From positions 89,242,161 through 89,306,160 of the forward strand of contig NC_080175.1 of NCBI RefSeq assembly GCF_950295315.1: DNA of 64,000 nucleotides, given 5' to 3'. Under the pieces are notes generated by a model, which saw nothing but the letters and a program-made list of their open reading frames with translations, searched no databases and had not been told where the DNA came from. The DNA is from Erinaceus europaeus (Eukaryota; Chordata; Mammalia; Eulipotyphla; Erinaceidae). The position numbers and the translations under genes are program-made. Each line of letters begins with the position of its first letter. The stretch's first letter is position 1. This document shows, piece after piece, positions 42,651 to 53,947 of the stretch.

Positions 42651-42865
42651 GAAGGATCCTGGTTCAAGTTCCCAGATCCACACCTGCAGGGTAGTCGCCT
42701 CACATGTGGTGAAGTAGGTCTATAGGTGTCTATCTTTCTCTCCCCTCTCTGTCTTCCCATCCTCTCTCCATTTCTCTCTGTCCTATCTAACAACGACAAC
42801 AATAATAACTGCAACAACAATAAAAAGGCAACAAAAGGGAAACTAAATAAATAAATATAAAGAAA
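42651..42865 (+). mobile_element. SINE type A, 5'-truncated
   Basis: Starts at GGATCCTGGTTCAAGTTCCC (B box), then GTGAAGTAGGTCTATAGGTG, CT-rich stretch, CAACGACAACAATAATAACT, AAAAGGCAACAAAAGGG and AAATAAATAAAT. It follows directly after the young L1 5' end and its target duplication. Confidence 0.85.
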
Positions 42866-42885
42866 AAAAGAAATTTCATTCTCTG

Positions 42886-43035
42886 AATATTAAAAATGGA
42901 TCTTACAACATCTATAGAGAACTGAGCTGCACCTGCCACAGCCATGACTTACTGAAGAAGATAGTCAAGCACCTGGGAAAGGAGTTCAAGAGTAGCATGT
43001 ATGTCCACAGCCCTGAGTTCCGACTTCCAACATAA
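42886..43035 (+). pseudogene. Unrecognised short coding-like stretch
   Basis: An open frame through 42886-43032 ending in TAA reads YNIYRELSCTCHSHDLLKKI then VKHLGKEFKSSMYVHSPEF. The composition is protein-like (amphipathic, mixed charge), unlike the surrounding repeats. I do not recognise the family. It could be a fragment of a processed pseudogene, an exon relic or chance. No splice sites or start codon context identified. Confidence 0.35.
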
Positions 43036-43157
43036 CTCTTTTATCTTTATGCTTTTTTAAATAAAAATTTAATTTTAGATAGATGATTTAATTTTAGATA
43101 GAGACAAAGAAGCAGAGTGGAGACCATAGCAACAAAGCTTCCTTAAATAGTAAGAGT

Positions 43158-43307
43158 GAAAATTATTATTATTATTATTATTATTATTATTTAAGCAGAG
43201 CAGTGCTAAGCTCTGGCTTATGGTGGCGCACAAGGTATTGAACCTCAGATTTTAGAGTCTCAGGCATGGGAGTCTCTTTTATAACTATTATGGTATCTAC
43301 CCCCAGC
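43158..43307 (-). mobile_element. SINE type C, minus strand, with (ATT)n
   Basis: An (ATT)n tract (43160-43192) marks the tail, then AGCAGAGCAGTGCTAAGCTC, GGTATTGAACCTCAGATT and CAGGCATGGGAGTCTCTTTT. Confidence 0.82.
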
Positions 43308-43658
43308 ATATTTCCCATTTCTTATGTGATCTAAAGAGTAAAAATATATTTGTATATATTTGAATAGAAGCTTTGTAAAATCTTATTTGAAAAATAAGGT
43401 TTGACAATAATATATATGCCTCTTTTTTTTAATGATTTAATAATGATTGAGAAGACTGTAAGAGAAGAGGGGTATAATTCCCGTCACCAGAGTTCCATAC
43501 CCCATCCCCTCCATTGGAAGCTTTCCTATTCTTTATCCCTTTGGGAGCATGAACCCAGGCTCATTATGGAGTATAGAAGGTGAGCGGTATGGCCTTGAAA
43601 CTGCTTCTCTGTTGAACACGGGCATTGGCAGGTCAATCTACATTCCCACTCTATTTCT

Positions 43659-43897
43659 TTTTTTTTAATTTAAGAAAGGATTAATTAACAAAACCATAGG
43701 GTAGGAGGGTACAACTCTACATAATTCCCACCACCCAATCTCCATAACCCACCCCCTCCCCTGATAGCTTTCCCATTCTCTATCCCTCTGGGAGCATGGA
43801 CCCAGGGTCATTGAGGGTTGCAGAAGGTAGAAGGTCTGACTTCTGTAATTGCTTCCCCGCTGAACATGGGCGTTGACTGGTCAGTCCATACTCCCAG
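43659..43897 (-). mobile_element. Nested L1 tail with 15-bp TSD
   Basis: A T-run then TTAAGAAAGGATTAATTAAC, CATAATTCCCACCACCCAAT and CATTGAGGGTTGCAGAAGGT, the reverse complement of the young L1 3' end. Perfect 15-bp duplication TCCCACTCTATTTCT at 43644-43658 and 43898-43912. Confidence 0.93.
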
Positions 43898-43995
43898 TCC
43901 CACTCTATTTCTATCTTTCCCTAGTGGGGCAGGGCTTGGGAGGTGGGGTTCCAGGACACATTGGTGAGGTTGTCTTCTCAGGGATGTTAGGTTGG

Positions 43996-44502
43996 TGTCA
44001 GACATTAAGCCAGCCCCCCAACCCTTCCATCCTGCATTGCTGATAGTATGACCTATTTATATAATCATTGTTTTGTCTGAAATATCCCCACCCACTGACC
44101 TTTCTATCTCAAGACCCGCCCTGCCTGCAGGGTAACATTAATCCCACCTGCTAAAACCATCACAACAGTTGCTAAGAAAGCTTCCACCTTCCCAGCATGC
44201 CTTCTTCCTTTCTCCACCCCCTTTCCTAGCCATTTCCCTTTCTGACTTGTCACTTCTGGTTTTATCTTATAAAGTCACTTCTGTTTCTGGTTTTTCTCTC
44301 TTCCTCTCTTCCGCGTCCAACCTAGAGGAGGGCAGATGTGCAGGGGAAGGCAGACACCTGCCATTGCGGTTTTTGGCTCCACATGGCCTAACTGGCTGAA
44401 ATCACTCCTGACTCTGGGGCTCCCACATGAATAGATTTGTATTGCTACTGCCATGAGCTTGGTTCCTGGGTCACCTCTCCTGCCTGTGACACTAGCCCAG
44501 CA
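43996..44502 (+). mobile_element. Solo LTR, 507 bp, with 6-bp TSD
   Basis: Begins TGTCAGACATTAAGCC and ends CACTAGCCCAGCA (TG..CA). It is flanked by GGTTGG at 43990-43995 and 44503-44508. A TATA box TTATAAAG lies at about 44267-44274. At the place of the poly(A) signal (about 44429) it reads AATAGA, where the sister copy at 18.9 kb has AATAAA. A 6-bp duplication points to a class II-type integrase. No internal sequence is attached, so the provirus was lost by LTR-LTR recombination. Confidence 0.9.
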
Positions 44503-44590
44503 GGTTGGCATCATGGTAGCATCTGCAACTTGGTGGCTGAAAAACATTAAAATATAAAGCAGAATAAGTTGTTGAATAATCAGGAATATT

Positions 44591-45174
44591 GTATCAAATT
44601 AATTGTTTCCTCCTGTCATTAAAAAAAATCACAGGAAAAGCTCAATGGACAAGAAAAGATTTACTAGCCAACAGGCAGCTCATAAACTGGAGGATTTATA
44701 GGTTACATAAAGAAAGTTTCAAGCAAGAGGAAATGAGGAGGAGGTTGCTTTATATCAAGTGTTGTTATTCAGCACGTGTTCAGCCTAGGAAAAACAATGC
44801 ATATTTATGAGAGCAAAAATGGGTGTGTTTAGGAAAGAAACATAATAATCAAAAAGCACATGTACAGAAAAAGCAGAGAAATCTCATCAGAAACACACAC
44901 TGCAGGACTCCATAGAACAGTCTTCATTCATGTGTCTACTCAGCAAAACTCTAGGATCCTTATTATAGAGGTTCTGTCTTCAACTAAGCAAAGTCAGAAG
45001 AATAGAGCAGTATGGTTATTCCCAAGAATAAGCTGTAATATCCTCCAAAATACTTTGCTTTTTTTTTTTAACTCCAGGAAGTTCATTCCAATTTTACTGG
45101 AGAAAAGAAAGTTACAAAAAGAAATGCCTCCATTCCTAGTGAGATATTTTTGTATTTATAAAATTTAAAATAGT
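44591..45174. other. Unique DNA, nothing recognised
   Basis: No repeat or gene recognised. Confidence 0.5.
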
Positions 45175-45532
45175 AGGGGACCAGAAGGTAGCACAGTGGG
45201 TTAAGCAAACATGGTGCAAAGCACAAGACTTGGGGTGAAGATCCTGGTTCAAGTCCCCAGCTCCCCACCTGCAGGGGGATCGTTTCACAAGTGGTGAAAC
45301 AGGTCTGCAGGTGTCTATCTTTCTCTTCCCCTCCCCATCTTCCCCTCCTCTCTTGATTTCTCTCTGTTCTATCCAACAACAGTGACAGCAATGACAACAA
45401 CAATAACAACAACAGTGATAAAGAACAAAGACAACAAAAGGGAAAAAAATAACCTCCAGGAGCATTGAATTCTTAGTGCAGACACTGAGTCCCAGCGATA
45501 ATTATGAAGGCAAAAATAAATAAATAAAGATG
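45175..45532 (+). mobile_element. SINE type A, long form
   Basis: Head GGTAGCACAGTGGGTTAAGC, B box GGTTCAAGTCCC, body GTGAAACAGGTCTGCAGGTG, CT-rich stretch, CAACAACAGTGACAGC, ACAACAAAAGGGAAAA, 3' module CCTCCAGGAGCATTGAATTC and an AAATAAATAAAG tail. Confidence 0.9.
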
Positions 45533-45689
45533 ACAATCTAATAACTAGAAATTTTATTAACATATAAGGATGGAATAAAATTTCATATTATTATCATTAT
45601 TTTTATCATTGCCAAGGCTTTACTACTATGGACAGACTATTTAAGTTACAAAGAAAAAGAGATATAGAAACAGAGAGAGACATCACAGC

Positions 45690-45872
45690 ACAAAATATTA
45701 TGATGGGCATGGACCCAGGCTCAAGTCTCTGCTTCTCACCTGTGTGTGTGTGGCTAGGGGAATAAGGAGGGCAAGGACTTAACTATGGAAACAGAGCTTT
45801 AGGTGTCTCTCTTCCTCTTTATCTCCTCTTCCCCTCTCAATTTCTCTCTATCTTATAAAAAATAAATACTAA
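45690..45872 (+). mobile_element. SINE type B, diverged
   Basis: CATGGACCCAGGCTCAAGTC, TTCTCACCTGTGTGTGTGTG, CAGAGCTTTAGGTGTCTCTC and a CT-rich end before AAAAATAAATAC. Confidence 0.7.
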
Positions 45873-46064
45873 AAAACAAAAAAGGGCTATAATTAAAAAC
45901 AGAATGATCACTGTGTTCAAGAAATTCTATAATAAAAATAGATGAAGATTTCTAAAAAAAAAAAATTCTAAATTTAAAAGAAAGAAATCAATGCAGTGCC
46001 ACTAAAATCTAAGTAAAACCAAAACAGAATTCAGAGGCTCTTTTTAAATATTTCTTAAAATTCT

Positions 46065-46276
46065 GATCTTTATTTATTTATGATTGCATAGAGACAGAGA
46101 AATTGAGAAGGGGAGAGGGAGATAGAAAGGGACAGAGACAAAGAGATACCTGCAGCCTAGCTTCACCACTCGTGAAGCTTCCCCCCTGCAGATGGGGACC
46201 AGAGGCTTCAACACGGGTCCTTGCACACTGTAGTGTGTGCACTTAACCAAGTGCACTACTACTGCCTGTCCCCTCA
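46065..46276 (-). mobile_element. SINE type B, minus strand
   Basis: TTTATTTATTTATGATTG tail, ACCTGCAGCCTAGCTTCACC, GATGGGGACCAGAGGCTTCA and a head ending ACTACTACTGCCTGTCCCC. Confidence 0.87.
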
Positions 46277-46484
46277 GAGGCTCTTGATAATGGTGATCTT
46301 TTCCCACACATCTCTATTCCCAGATGCCACTACCTCCAGGAAGAATTGAAATAGAATCTACCCATCACAAAACAATTACATTTGAAACTTGCCTTACTTT
46401 TCTGCCCAATTACAACAAACAGCAGTTTACTAACTTCCAGCCTAATTTAAACAGGAGACATAGGGAGTACTCACCACTCCAGAC

Positions 46485-46523
<39 letters not shown>

Positions 46524-47370
46524 AAAGAACTGAACTTAAACCTGTGTCATGGCCAGAAATATGGCAAAGCAGATGAACTGTGCATGTGCCACCCCCCTCC
46601 CCACTTCTTTCCTTTCATTGTTTGCATAGTCCCTCTATTCCAAAGCAAAACTAAACAGAATTAAAGGATTTCCTCTGTCTGCTGAACTAGATTGTCCCAA
46701 AGCCCCAAATGAAAGCTTTTTCTTTGTTCCAAATCTACTAGTCTTCATAGAACTAGATAAATATTACTAGTTGTTAGGGTTGCCCAGAATGATTTGACAG
46801 CAATTGATGGTTTTATTCACTGGTTTCACTTTTGAGATGAGTATCAGTATGTGAGACACTACTATGAACAATTATAATTGTACATTGCTGGATTCTCTCT
46901 GACAGCTTAAAGAGCAATGGACAAATTGGCTTTCTGGTGCTGCCTCTTCCTTAACATTTAAAGAATGAAGCCACTTTAAATTTGACTGTGTACAAGACAC
47001 AAGCCAAAATGCTTTGGGTAAAACTTAAGAAGACAATGTAAAGCAGACAACTAAGTTTCTGCTAATGAGGGTAGAGGACTACTGTGATTCTTTGGTAAAC
47101 ATAAAAAAAAAATAGAGATATGGTGTATTTTTTTTTTTCTTAAAGCTAACATAGGAGTTATTCTGATTGTAATTTTGTACTAATGCTATTTTACAGCATA
47201 GAATTGATAGGATTACCTTTCTTTTTTTTCAGCTTGTTTTTATAATACTCTCATATAATTTAGGATAAAATTATGTTAGCAATGCTCTTTGCATTAGGTT
47301 TTGTCTTTTTAACATTTTGTTAGGTGGTAAAATCTTGATCTACTTATTTTCCAACTATTATATATTTTTT
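46277..47370. other. Unique DNA with a (GA)n tract
   Basis: A GA dinucleotide repeat lies at about 46488-46515. Otherwise no repeat or gene recognised. Confidence 0.55.
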
Positions 47371-47515
47371 CAAGATAAGAGTGAGTAGCTATAGGTAAAA
47401 AGAGAATGAAAGAGACCACAGCATTGAAACGTTCTTCAGTGAAGTGAGGGCCATACATGAACCTGGGTCTTGCACGTGACAAAGCACAACACTACTCAAG
47501 TGAACAATTTCACTG
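47371..47515 (-). mobile_element. Diverged SINE relic, minus strand
   Basis: AAGAGACCACAGCATTGAAA, GAACCTGGGTCTTGCACGTG and ACTACTCAAGTGAACAATTT have the body, B-box and head order of a minus-strand SINE B. Confidence 0.55.
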
Positions 47516-47719
47516 CTCCCACTTTTTATAAAATAACTTTACTGGAAAAAAAAAAGGTTTATTTACAGGGTTACTCAGTCACAAACTACAGTTCAGATCT
47601 TCATGCCAAAACTGTCAGTAAACTTCAAAAATTAATCTTTCACCAAATGATCATCAGGACACTGAGACTCCAGAAAGTACTTTTTAAAGTAATCTAAAAG
47701 TAATAAGATATGTCTTAGG

Positions 47720-47903
47720 GAGTGGGGGTGACAGCATAATGGTTATGCAAACAGACTCTCATGTCTGAGGCTCCTAAGTCCCAGGTTCAATCCCCGCACC
47801 ACCATAAGCCAGAGCTGAGCAGTGCTCTGGTGTTTCTCTCTGTGTCTCTCTGCATCTCTCAAAAAAAAAAAAAAAAAAAAACTAATAAAAACATTTTTAA
47901 AAA
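47720..47903 (+). mobile_element. SINE type C, reference copy, with TSD
   Basis: Sense copy: GTGACAGCATAATGGTTATG, CTCTCATGTCTGAGGC, B box GGTTCAATCCCC, CAGAGCTGAGCAGTGCTCTG, a CT-rich end and an A20 run. Flanked by AAGATATGTCTTAGG (47705-47719) and the same with one mismatch (47904-47918). Confidence 0.93.
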
Positions 47904-47918
47904 AAGATATGGCTTAGG

Positions 47919-48594
47919 AAGGGGGGAGAAGGCAAGATAATCATTCCTGTTCTTCAAAAAGATAATAATAGTTTGACAATTTAAACATTTAGAAAGAAAA
48001 AAATATCAAGCAATACCAAACAGAATTACCTATTTTTATATTCCATATACTTAATAGCTTCTTTGACCCACAGCTTTTAAGTTTTCTGTCTTTGAGTTAT
48101 TTATCTTGTTTCAGAACAATACCAAATTTATTTTTAGTCTTTTGGAATTGGAGTTTATTGTTGTGTTAATGTTTGACTTGCTATACCATTTAATAGCAGT
48201 GGAAGTCTTTTGCATTCATCTCTACCATTATGCCACTGTGAAGGTCAAACATTTTTGGACTGCCACAAATGTACTCTTAATAAGCATTTCTTTCTTTCAC
48301 CCTCAGGCACTGCGCATAATTCCTTGCCAGTGTCTTCTATCACAAAGATACACCAGGACTCAGAAGTACTTGAAATGAGGAGCTTGCTGGCTTAATGGAT
48401 TAAACCCTTGACCCTTCACCTCAGAGAACACGGATTAAATTCAAATTTTCAGTGTAAGTGAAGAGATTTATGGAGTTCCTGATATTACTTGTGGTGTGTT
48501 CTAGAGTAAGACAGAAGAAAAACTTGTGCAGCAACAAAACAGAGGGCAAAAATCATGAATGTATCTAAAGTATCACTCATCCCCAGATCACATG
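47919..48594. other. Mostly unique DNA
   Basis: A possible old SINE head at 48375-48470 (GCTTGCTGGCTTAATGGATT) is too diverged to call. No gene recognised. Confidence 0.45.
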
Positions 48595-48940
48595 ACTAGA
48601 TGTGAAATCATCTCATAGATGTCTTTCATCTCTTTACATAATCACCTCTAGTTCCATCTGTTTTGTCCCAAAGAACACAATCATCATACTTTGTAATTGC
48701 TGAGTAGTATTCTATGGAATATATAGCCCATAACTTCTTTAGCGAGTAACTTGTTGATGGGCATTTAGGCTGCTTCCACTCTTTGGCTATTGAGATTAAT
48801 GAAGCTATGGATAAATGCTTAGGAGTGGTATTGCTGAATCATAAGGTAATTCCTTTTATTTGTTGAATGACGCTCCATGTAGCCTTCCAAAGGGGCTGGC
48901 TACACAATTTTGCATTTTCATCAACAGTAATGTTTCTTCT
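48595..48940 (-). mobile_element. Old L1 ORF2 C-terminal fragment, minus strand
   Basis: Plus-strand TGCTGAGTAGTATTCTATGG, CTTGTTGATGGGCATTTAGG, CTTTGGCTATTGAGATTAAT and CTTAGGAGTGGTATTGCTG are the reverse complement of the end of an ancient mammalian L1 ORF2. Much more diverged than the other L1 pieces here. Confidence 0.82.
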
Positions 48941-49225
48941 TTTATTTTTTGTGGTCCTTGATTTTGCAAAAACATTTACAGTTACTTCAAGCACATATTC
49001 AAACAGCGCAATGTTGATTCACAGCCTGCACATATATCTTGTAGTAACAACATAATCCTAATTATTTCTTCCAGACACACATGTTAACACATTACTGTTA
49101 TTCTCTCACACAAAAAAGTGCATATGAATATTTTCAATATCTTTTTTTTTTTATTCAGTTTTATGTAGTTTGAAAATTATGTCCCTTGGACTAGCCTTTT
49201 TAAAAAATTAATTCTGATCAGTATC

Positions 49226-49969
49226 TGTGGGGGGCGGTTCTATTCTCCTCTGTGTATCTGCTGGTGATCTTGGAGAGATGGGCCACTCCGGGGGTCCTGG
49301 GGACTCTGCTGACTAGGGGAAGTGTGCAGAGTGAAAAGCACAACCACAACCACTCTGGGAGAAACTTCAGAGAGACATCTCCTTTATTTGGGGGTACAAA
49401 CAGGTAAATATACCAAAGCAGTTAGGAAAGAGAAGAGGTCATTTACTAATCATTAAATCATACACAACACAGTGCTAAGTCTTTGATTTGACCATTACGG
49501 GGAAGTTACCTTACTAATCACTAAACCATACACAATACAGAGCTAAGTCTTTGATTTGACCTCACTGGGAAGTTAGTTCCCCTATAAGGTTTAGTCTAAA
49601 GTTAAATTGCAAACACCTCAGAGCAGGGGGGAAGGAAGGCAGTTAAGCAAAACCAGGATTTTTACAGTGGGTTTTAGTTGGCCATAACTTATGGCTTTTG
49701 TTCAAAGGAAATGAGGAAGCATATGCAAGAAAGTCCTTGACCTGGAAAATTCCATCCGTCTTAATGTCATGGGGTCGAATGAGGATCTGCCTACCACCCC
49801 TCCTATGAGGAGAGAACTCGGGGTCAACCCTCTCAGACTCTCATGGCGATAATAGCCAGGATTTCCCAGACAGTGGGCCTTCCCCCAATAAGTATCCTCT
49901 AAGATGACTAGGTCTATGGCTTAATGTCCCATATTAACTCGGGGAAAAATCTGTCTTCATTGTTTCACA
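49226..49969 (-). mobile_element. Probable LTR, about 744 bp, minus strand
   Basis: On the minus strand it starts TGTGAAACAATGAAGACAG and ends GAACCGCCCCCCACA (TG..CA). AATAAA is at plus 49384-49389 and TTATAGG near 49573 is a candidate TATA-like element. It contains two tandem 68-bp copies at 49443-49510 and 49511-49578. Flanks (GTATC on the left, TGTATT on the right) do not form a clean duplication. No second copy in the window. It could be a solo LTR with decayed flanks. Confidence 0.6.
49443..49578. repeat. 68-bp tandem duplication in the LTR
   Basis: TTACTAATCATTAAATCATA at 49443 and TTACTAATCACTAAACCATA at 49511 begin two adjacent copies, each carrying GCTAAGTCTTTGATTTGACC and ending GGGAAGTTA. 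U3 enhancer repeats in LTRs have this form. Confidence 0.88.
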
Positions 49970-50261
49970 TGTATTTTCTGTTCTTTTATCTGGTGTTGCT
50001 ATTCTATGTACTACAGTTATTGGATATTTTTTATTTCTAATTTTTGTTGTTTCTCAGAATTGAACATTTTTTTGCTAGTTCAGAATTTATTTTAAAAAAG
50101 ACCCTTTATATATTAAGCTTGTTATCAAAATGGGAGTACATATAGAAGATATTCTACCCCTTAAAAAATGTTTATTCTAGCTAGTTAAGAAGATATGGTT
50201 ACTTTGAGCATCATGAATAATCTAAAAAAATCACGATACTCTGTAATAATAGTTCATTTAT

Positions 50262-50372
50262 TTTTTAATATTTATTTATTTTGAATAGTTTATCCTTTTA
50301 CTTATTTATTTTGAATAATTACAGAGATAATTGGAGAAGGCAAGGGGAGATAGAGGAGAGAAAGAAGTCATT
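50262..50372 (-). mobile_element. SINE tail relic, minus strand
   Basis: TTTTTAATATTTATTTATTT and TAATTACAGAGATAATTGGA then AGGGGAGATAGAGGAGAG resemble the A-tail and the complement of the CT-rich part of a SINE B. The head is missing. Confidence 0.5.
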
Positions 50373-50387
50373 GTTTAAAAATCTGAT

Positions 50388-50662
50388 TTTGGGAGTCAGG
50401 CAGTAGTGCAGCACATTAAGCTCAGGTGACACAAAGTGCAAGGAACGCCATAAGGATCCCGGTTCGAGCCCCCAGCTCCCCACCTGCAGGGGGGTCGCTT
50501 CACAGGCGTTGAAGCAGGTCTGCAGGTGTCTATCTTTCTCTCCCCTTCTCTGTCTTCCTCTTTTCTCTCCATTTCTCTCTGTCCTATCTGACAATGAGGA
50601 CATCAATAGCAATAATAACAACAACAATAAAACAAGGGCAACAAAAAAGGAAATAAATATTT
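50388..50662 (+). mobile_element. SINE type A, plus strand
   Basis: Head GGGAGTCAGGCAGTAGTGCA, B box GGTTCGAGCCCC, body CCACCTGCAGGGGGGTCGCT, CT-rich stretch, AACAACAACAATAAAACAAG and GGCAACAAAAAAGG. Well preserved. Confidence 0.92.
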
Positions 50663-50907
50663 TTTTAAAATGTGCTATTTTAGGCTATTTTCTATTGCAT
50701 AGTTGTTTAATTTTCATTAATTTCACCTTTCTGCAGAATAAATGTTAGAATCTGTTATTATTTGACTTTAAACATTTTAATGATGTGTATATGTGTATAA
50801 GCACAAGTTCTACTACTTGTAAACTGTTGTAGAAATTTTATTAAGAATACCAAAATAAAACAGAGGACTTAGTTTTATATTACTTCTGGCTGATAGATAA
50901 TATGTGA

Positions 50908-51063
50908 AACTGGTGTGGGCAGAGAGCAGAGTGGTTACTTAAATGACTTTCCTGCCTGAGGCTGATTCAGTCCCCAGCACTACTCTAAACCCTTGCTGAG
51001 GGGGTGTTCTACCCTACCTCTCTCTTTGTGTATTTCCCTCTGTATCTCCCTCATTAAAAAAGA
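50908..51063 (+). mobile_element. SINE type C, diverged
   Basis: GCAGAGTGGTTACTTAAATG, CCTGCCTGAGGCTGATTCAG, AACCCTTGCTGAGGGGG and a CT-rich end before A-rich sequence. Confidence 0.7.
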
Positions 51064-52630
51064 AAATGTATTAACTTCATATGAACAGTCAAGACTGTGT
51101 CTCAGTGAAGTGGCTACAAAGAAAAAGTGAGACAAAGTGCAGAACTTTTGTAATTCTGCACAGATTTTTATCTTGTCATATTTTTCAGTTAAAAGAATAT
51201 TGGAGGTTTGATATTGCAATAAAATCATAATCTGTGCCTCATCACAGAGAAAAATCTAGAGTGTGGAACAAGGTACTCATACAACTTTCTACATTTAATG
51301 ACATTACAGATATCGCTGATCATATTTCTAACTTAAAAATATGTTGTCGCCTTTTAAAAATTATTTAAAATAAGAAGGGAAATCTGAAAGTAATTCCCTA
51401 GTCTATGAAACACAAATTGCGTGACTTCTGATTCTTCTGTGGAAAAATTATAGACACATTTCTCTAAAATTAGATAAAATCGAATGTAGAACATTTCAAA
51501 TTCAGTTTAATATGTGACAATTTTATCATGGTGTTTAAATGTTTTTTATTGCTATGTGTGAACTTACTGTCAGTTGTGCAAAGTACTCCATTCATAATGT
51601 TTTTTTTTTCAGATAATTTTTTTTTCACATTGCTAAGCTAAAACTCTGAAGTTGTTACATTTTCAAGGTATAGGGAAACCGTTTGTTTTCAGGAAAATTA
51701 TACCTGGTTGGTCAGACATTGTTGGAAAAAAAATGGAGATATTCAGGACTTCCAGTTTTTAGTAACTGCACTGAAATTAGACCCTGCCAACTGATTCTGC
51801 AATCTTGATTCCATGGATAGAATATCCCATGACAAACTTTCTTGAGTCTCTAGGTAATGGGTGTTAGCACATTGCACAAATTTGCTCAATGGAAGGAACT
51901 AGTCTGGTAATAATAGCTCAAATTATTACAGAGCATTTTTGTGTCACTTAAAAATCTTCATGCCTGTGTAATAATGAGCAGTATATCTAAAAGCAACATT
52001 TCTATGGCTTTTGTTTTTCAATAAACTATTTGATCAGCCTTTGATATCTAGGTGTTTTCTACTCTACTAAAACCCACTGACCAGGACAGGAAATTTATTT
52101 TATTCATGTACATATTTCTACTAAAAATGGAAATAGTCTTAGTAATAGTCTTAGACAATAATTTTATATATTGAAAATTTTATGATCAAACTTTAAAATT
52201 TTATGAGAATAAATACAGTTACTTTTATTAGTTATTATCTAAATATTTAAATAGTATATGGGATACATGATTAGTAATACATAGCTTCTTAATGTGGATG
52301 ATACCCATTATAGTCTAAATCTGATCTGATTTTACTGTTAAAAGTTTTAAATGTCAGTTACCTGAATATACATATATGTATTTAATTCATATCTTATTAA
52401 ATTTCATTTAGTACAACATTTAATTTAATAATATATATATATAAAATAACAAACTTTGAACATTATGGTGTAGTTTCATAATTCTAATTTGAAGAGAATG
52501 AGTCTCATTTTAAACATCTGTGGTTGAAAATATGTATGTGATATCAAATAAAAAGTATCCGGCACTGGCATCACACAATTAACATCAGGTAATTGCCATG
52601 GAGATATTTCCTTTTTAAAATATTTTACTT
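51064..52630. other. Unique AT-rich DNA
   Basis: About 1.6 kb without a recognised repeat or gene. Confidence 0.55.
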
Positions 52631-52843
52631 TTGAATTTATTTATTTGTTTAATAGAGATAGAAGAGAAATCGAGATGAAAGAGGGAGAAAGAGATGAAAG
52701 GTGGAGAGAGAGACTCCTACACCACTGCTTTACCACGTGCAAAGCTTCCCCCATCTAGGTTGGGACTTGGGACTTGAACCTACATCCTTGCTCATAGTTA
52801 ACATGTGCACTCAACTGACTAGCTGCACCACCGCCTGGCCCCC
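52631..52843 (-). mobile_element. SINE type B, minus strand
   Basis: TTTATTTATTTGTTTAATAG tail, ACACCACTGCTTTACCACGT, GGACTTGAACCTACATCC (B box region) and GCTGCACCACCGCCTGGCCC. Confidence 0.87.
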
Positions 52844-53426
52844 TGATAGTTTTTCTACTAGAAAATTCAAGGTTAAGTAACAACTGCAGAACATCTATGA
52901 GGGAAGCCACACATTTGTATTAAATTAACTGCTCCTTTTGAAAGAATTTGCAAACAAATTATCACTGAAGACAATTTAGGTACACAAGTCTCCTTTGAAA
53001 GACTGGGAAATGAGGAGGATGGAAAGAAGCTTTAGTAGGATAAAGAATGTATGACAAGGAAGAAAAAGCTAAAATTAGAAAATAAGAAAAAATAGAAAAT
53101 ATGTAATTCATTAAGCCTGTTTGAGAAGAGAAAGCAGACCTTAGAAGCTGAGAATCCAGGTTCAATCTGGCATTCTAAGTAATAATATTTCTGGCAAAGC
53201 AGAGCACTCACAATGATTGGCAATTTATCTGAGTTTTGGTTTGCTGATGCTGTAGGCAGAAGAGGCTTCATATTAATTCTCGAAAGCTATTTTAATGCAT
53301 ATGCAATAAATACCTAGGCATACAATTCTATATCTTTTTACGTACTGTTAAAAAGCATGTAACTCCTTTAGAATAAAGACTAAAAAAACTCTAAAATGCA
53401 AATGGTGCCTGCAAAGTCAGGCAATG
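52844..53426. other. Unique DNA, nothing recognised
   Basis: No repeat or gene recognised. Confidence 0.5.
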
Positions 53427-53567
53427 GGTCCCAGAGGTGGTGCAGTTGATAAAGAATTGTACTCTCAAGCATGAGGTCCTGAGTTCAATCCCTGGCCACA
53501 TATATACCTTAGTGATGTCTGGTTCTTTCTCTCTCTCCTTCTATCTTTCACGTTAATTAAAAAAAAT
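53427..53567 (+). mobile_element. SINE type D
   Basis: GAGGTGGTGCAGTTGATAAA, CTCAAGCATGAGGTCCTGAG, B box GTTCAATCCC, GTGATGTCTGGTTCTTTCTC and a short A-rich tail. Second copy of the type first seen at 9068. Confidence 0.87.
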
Positions 53568-53754
53568 AGTTAGGCAATGCATTGCTCCAACAATTTGGGG
53601 GCACTTAAGGGAAAACTATTATATTCTGCAAGGTTTACTAATAGCTCAAATAGAAATCAGTGTGTTTCTCAGTAAAAATAGCATTCTATTGATTATTGAT
53701 GAATTAACATTAACTCAGAAGTATAGGAAAAAAAATCTACACTTTATATGTAAC

Positions 53755-53946
53755 ATTAGGGCATGCTGGTGCACTTAGTTGAGAGCCCACCTATTAACAT
53801 ATGTAGGTACCCAGGTTCAAGTCCTTGGTCCCCACCTGCAGAGGAGAAGTTGTACTAGGGTTGAGACTGTGCTGTAGGTGTGTTTTTTCTCTCTCCCCCT
53901 CACTTTGTCTCTGCCTTATCAAATAGAAGGAAAAGAAAATTTGATA
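53755..53946 (+). mobile_element. SINE type B, first of a tandem pair
   Basis: GGCATGCTGGTGCACTTAGT, GGTTCAAGTCC, CCCCACCTGCAGAGGAGAAG and a CT-rich end then AAAAGAAAATTTGATAAA. Diverged. Confidence 0.8.
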
Positions 53947-53947
53947 A

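Larger units (their letters stand above)
43423..44590 (-). mobile_element. L1 3' UTR, minus strand, with two nested insertions
   Basis: T-run, GTATAATTCCCGTCACCAGA, CTTTGGGAGCATGAACCCAG and GGCATTGGCAGGTCAATC. It continues after the nested L1 tail (43659-43897) and again after the LTR (43996-44502) with TTGGCATCATGGTAGCATCT. It ends near 44590. Oldest of three layers. Confidence 0.88.
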
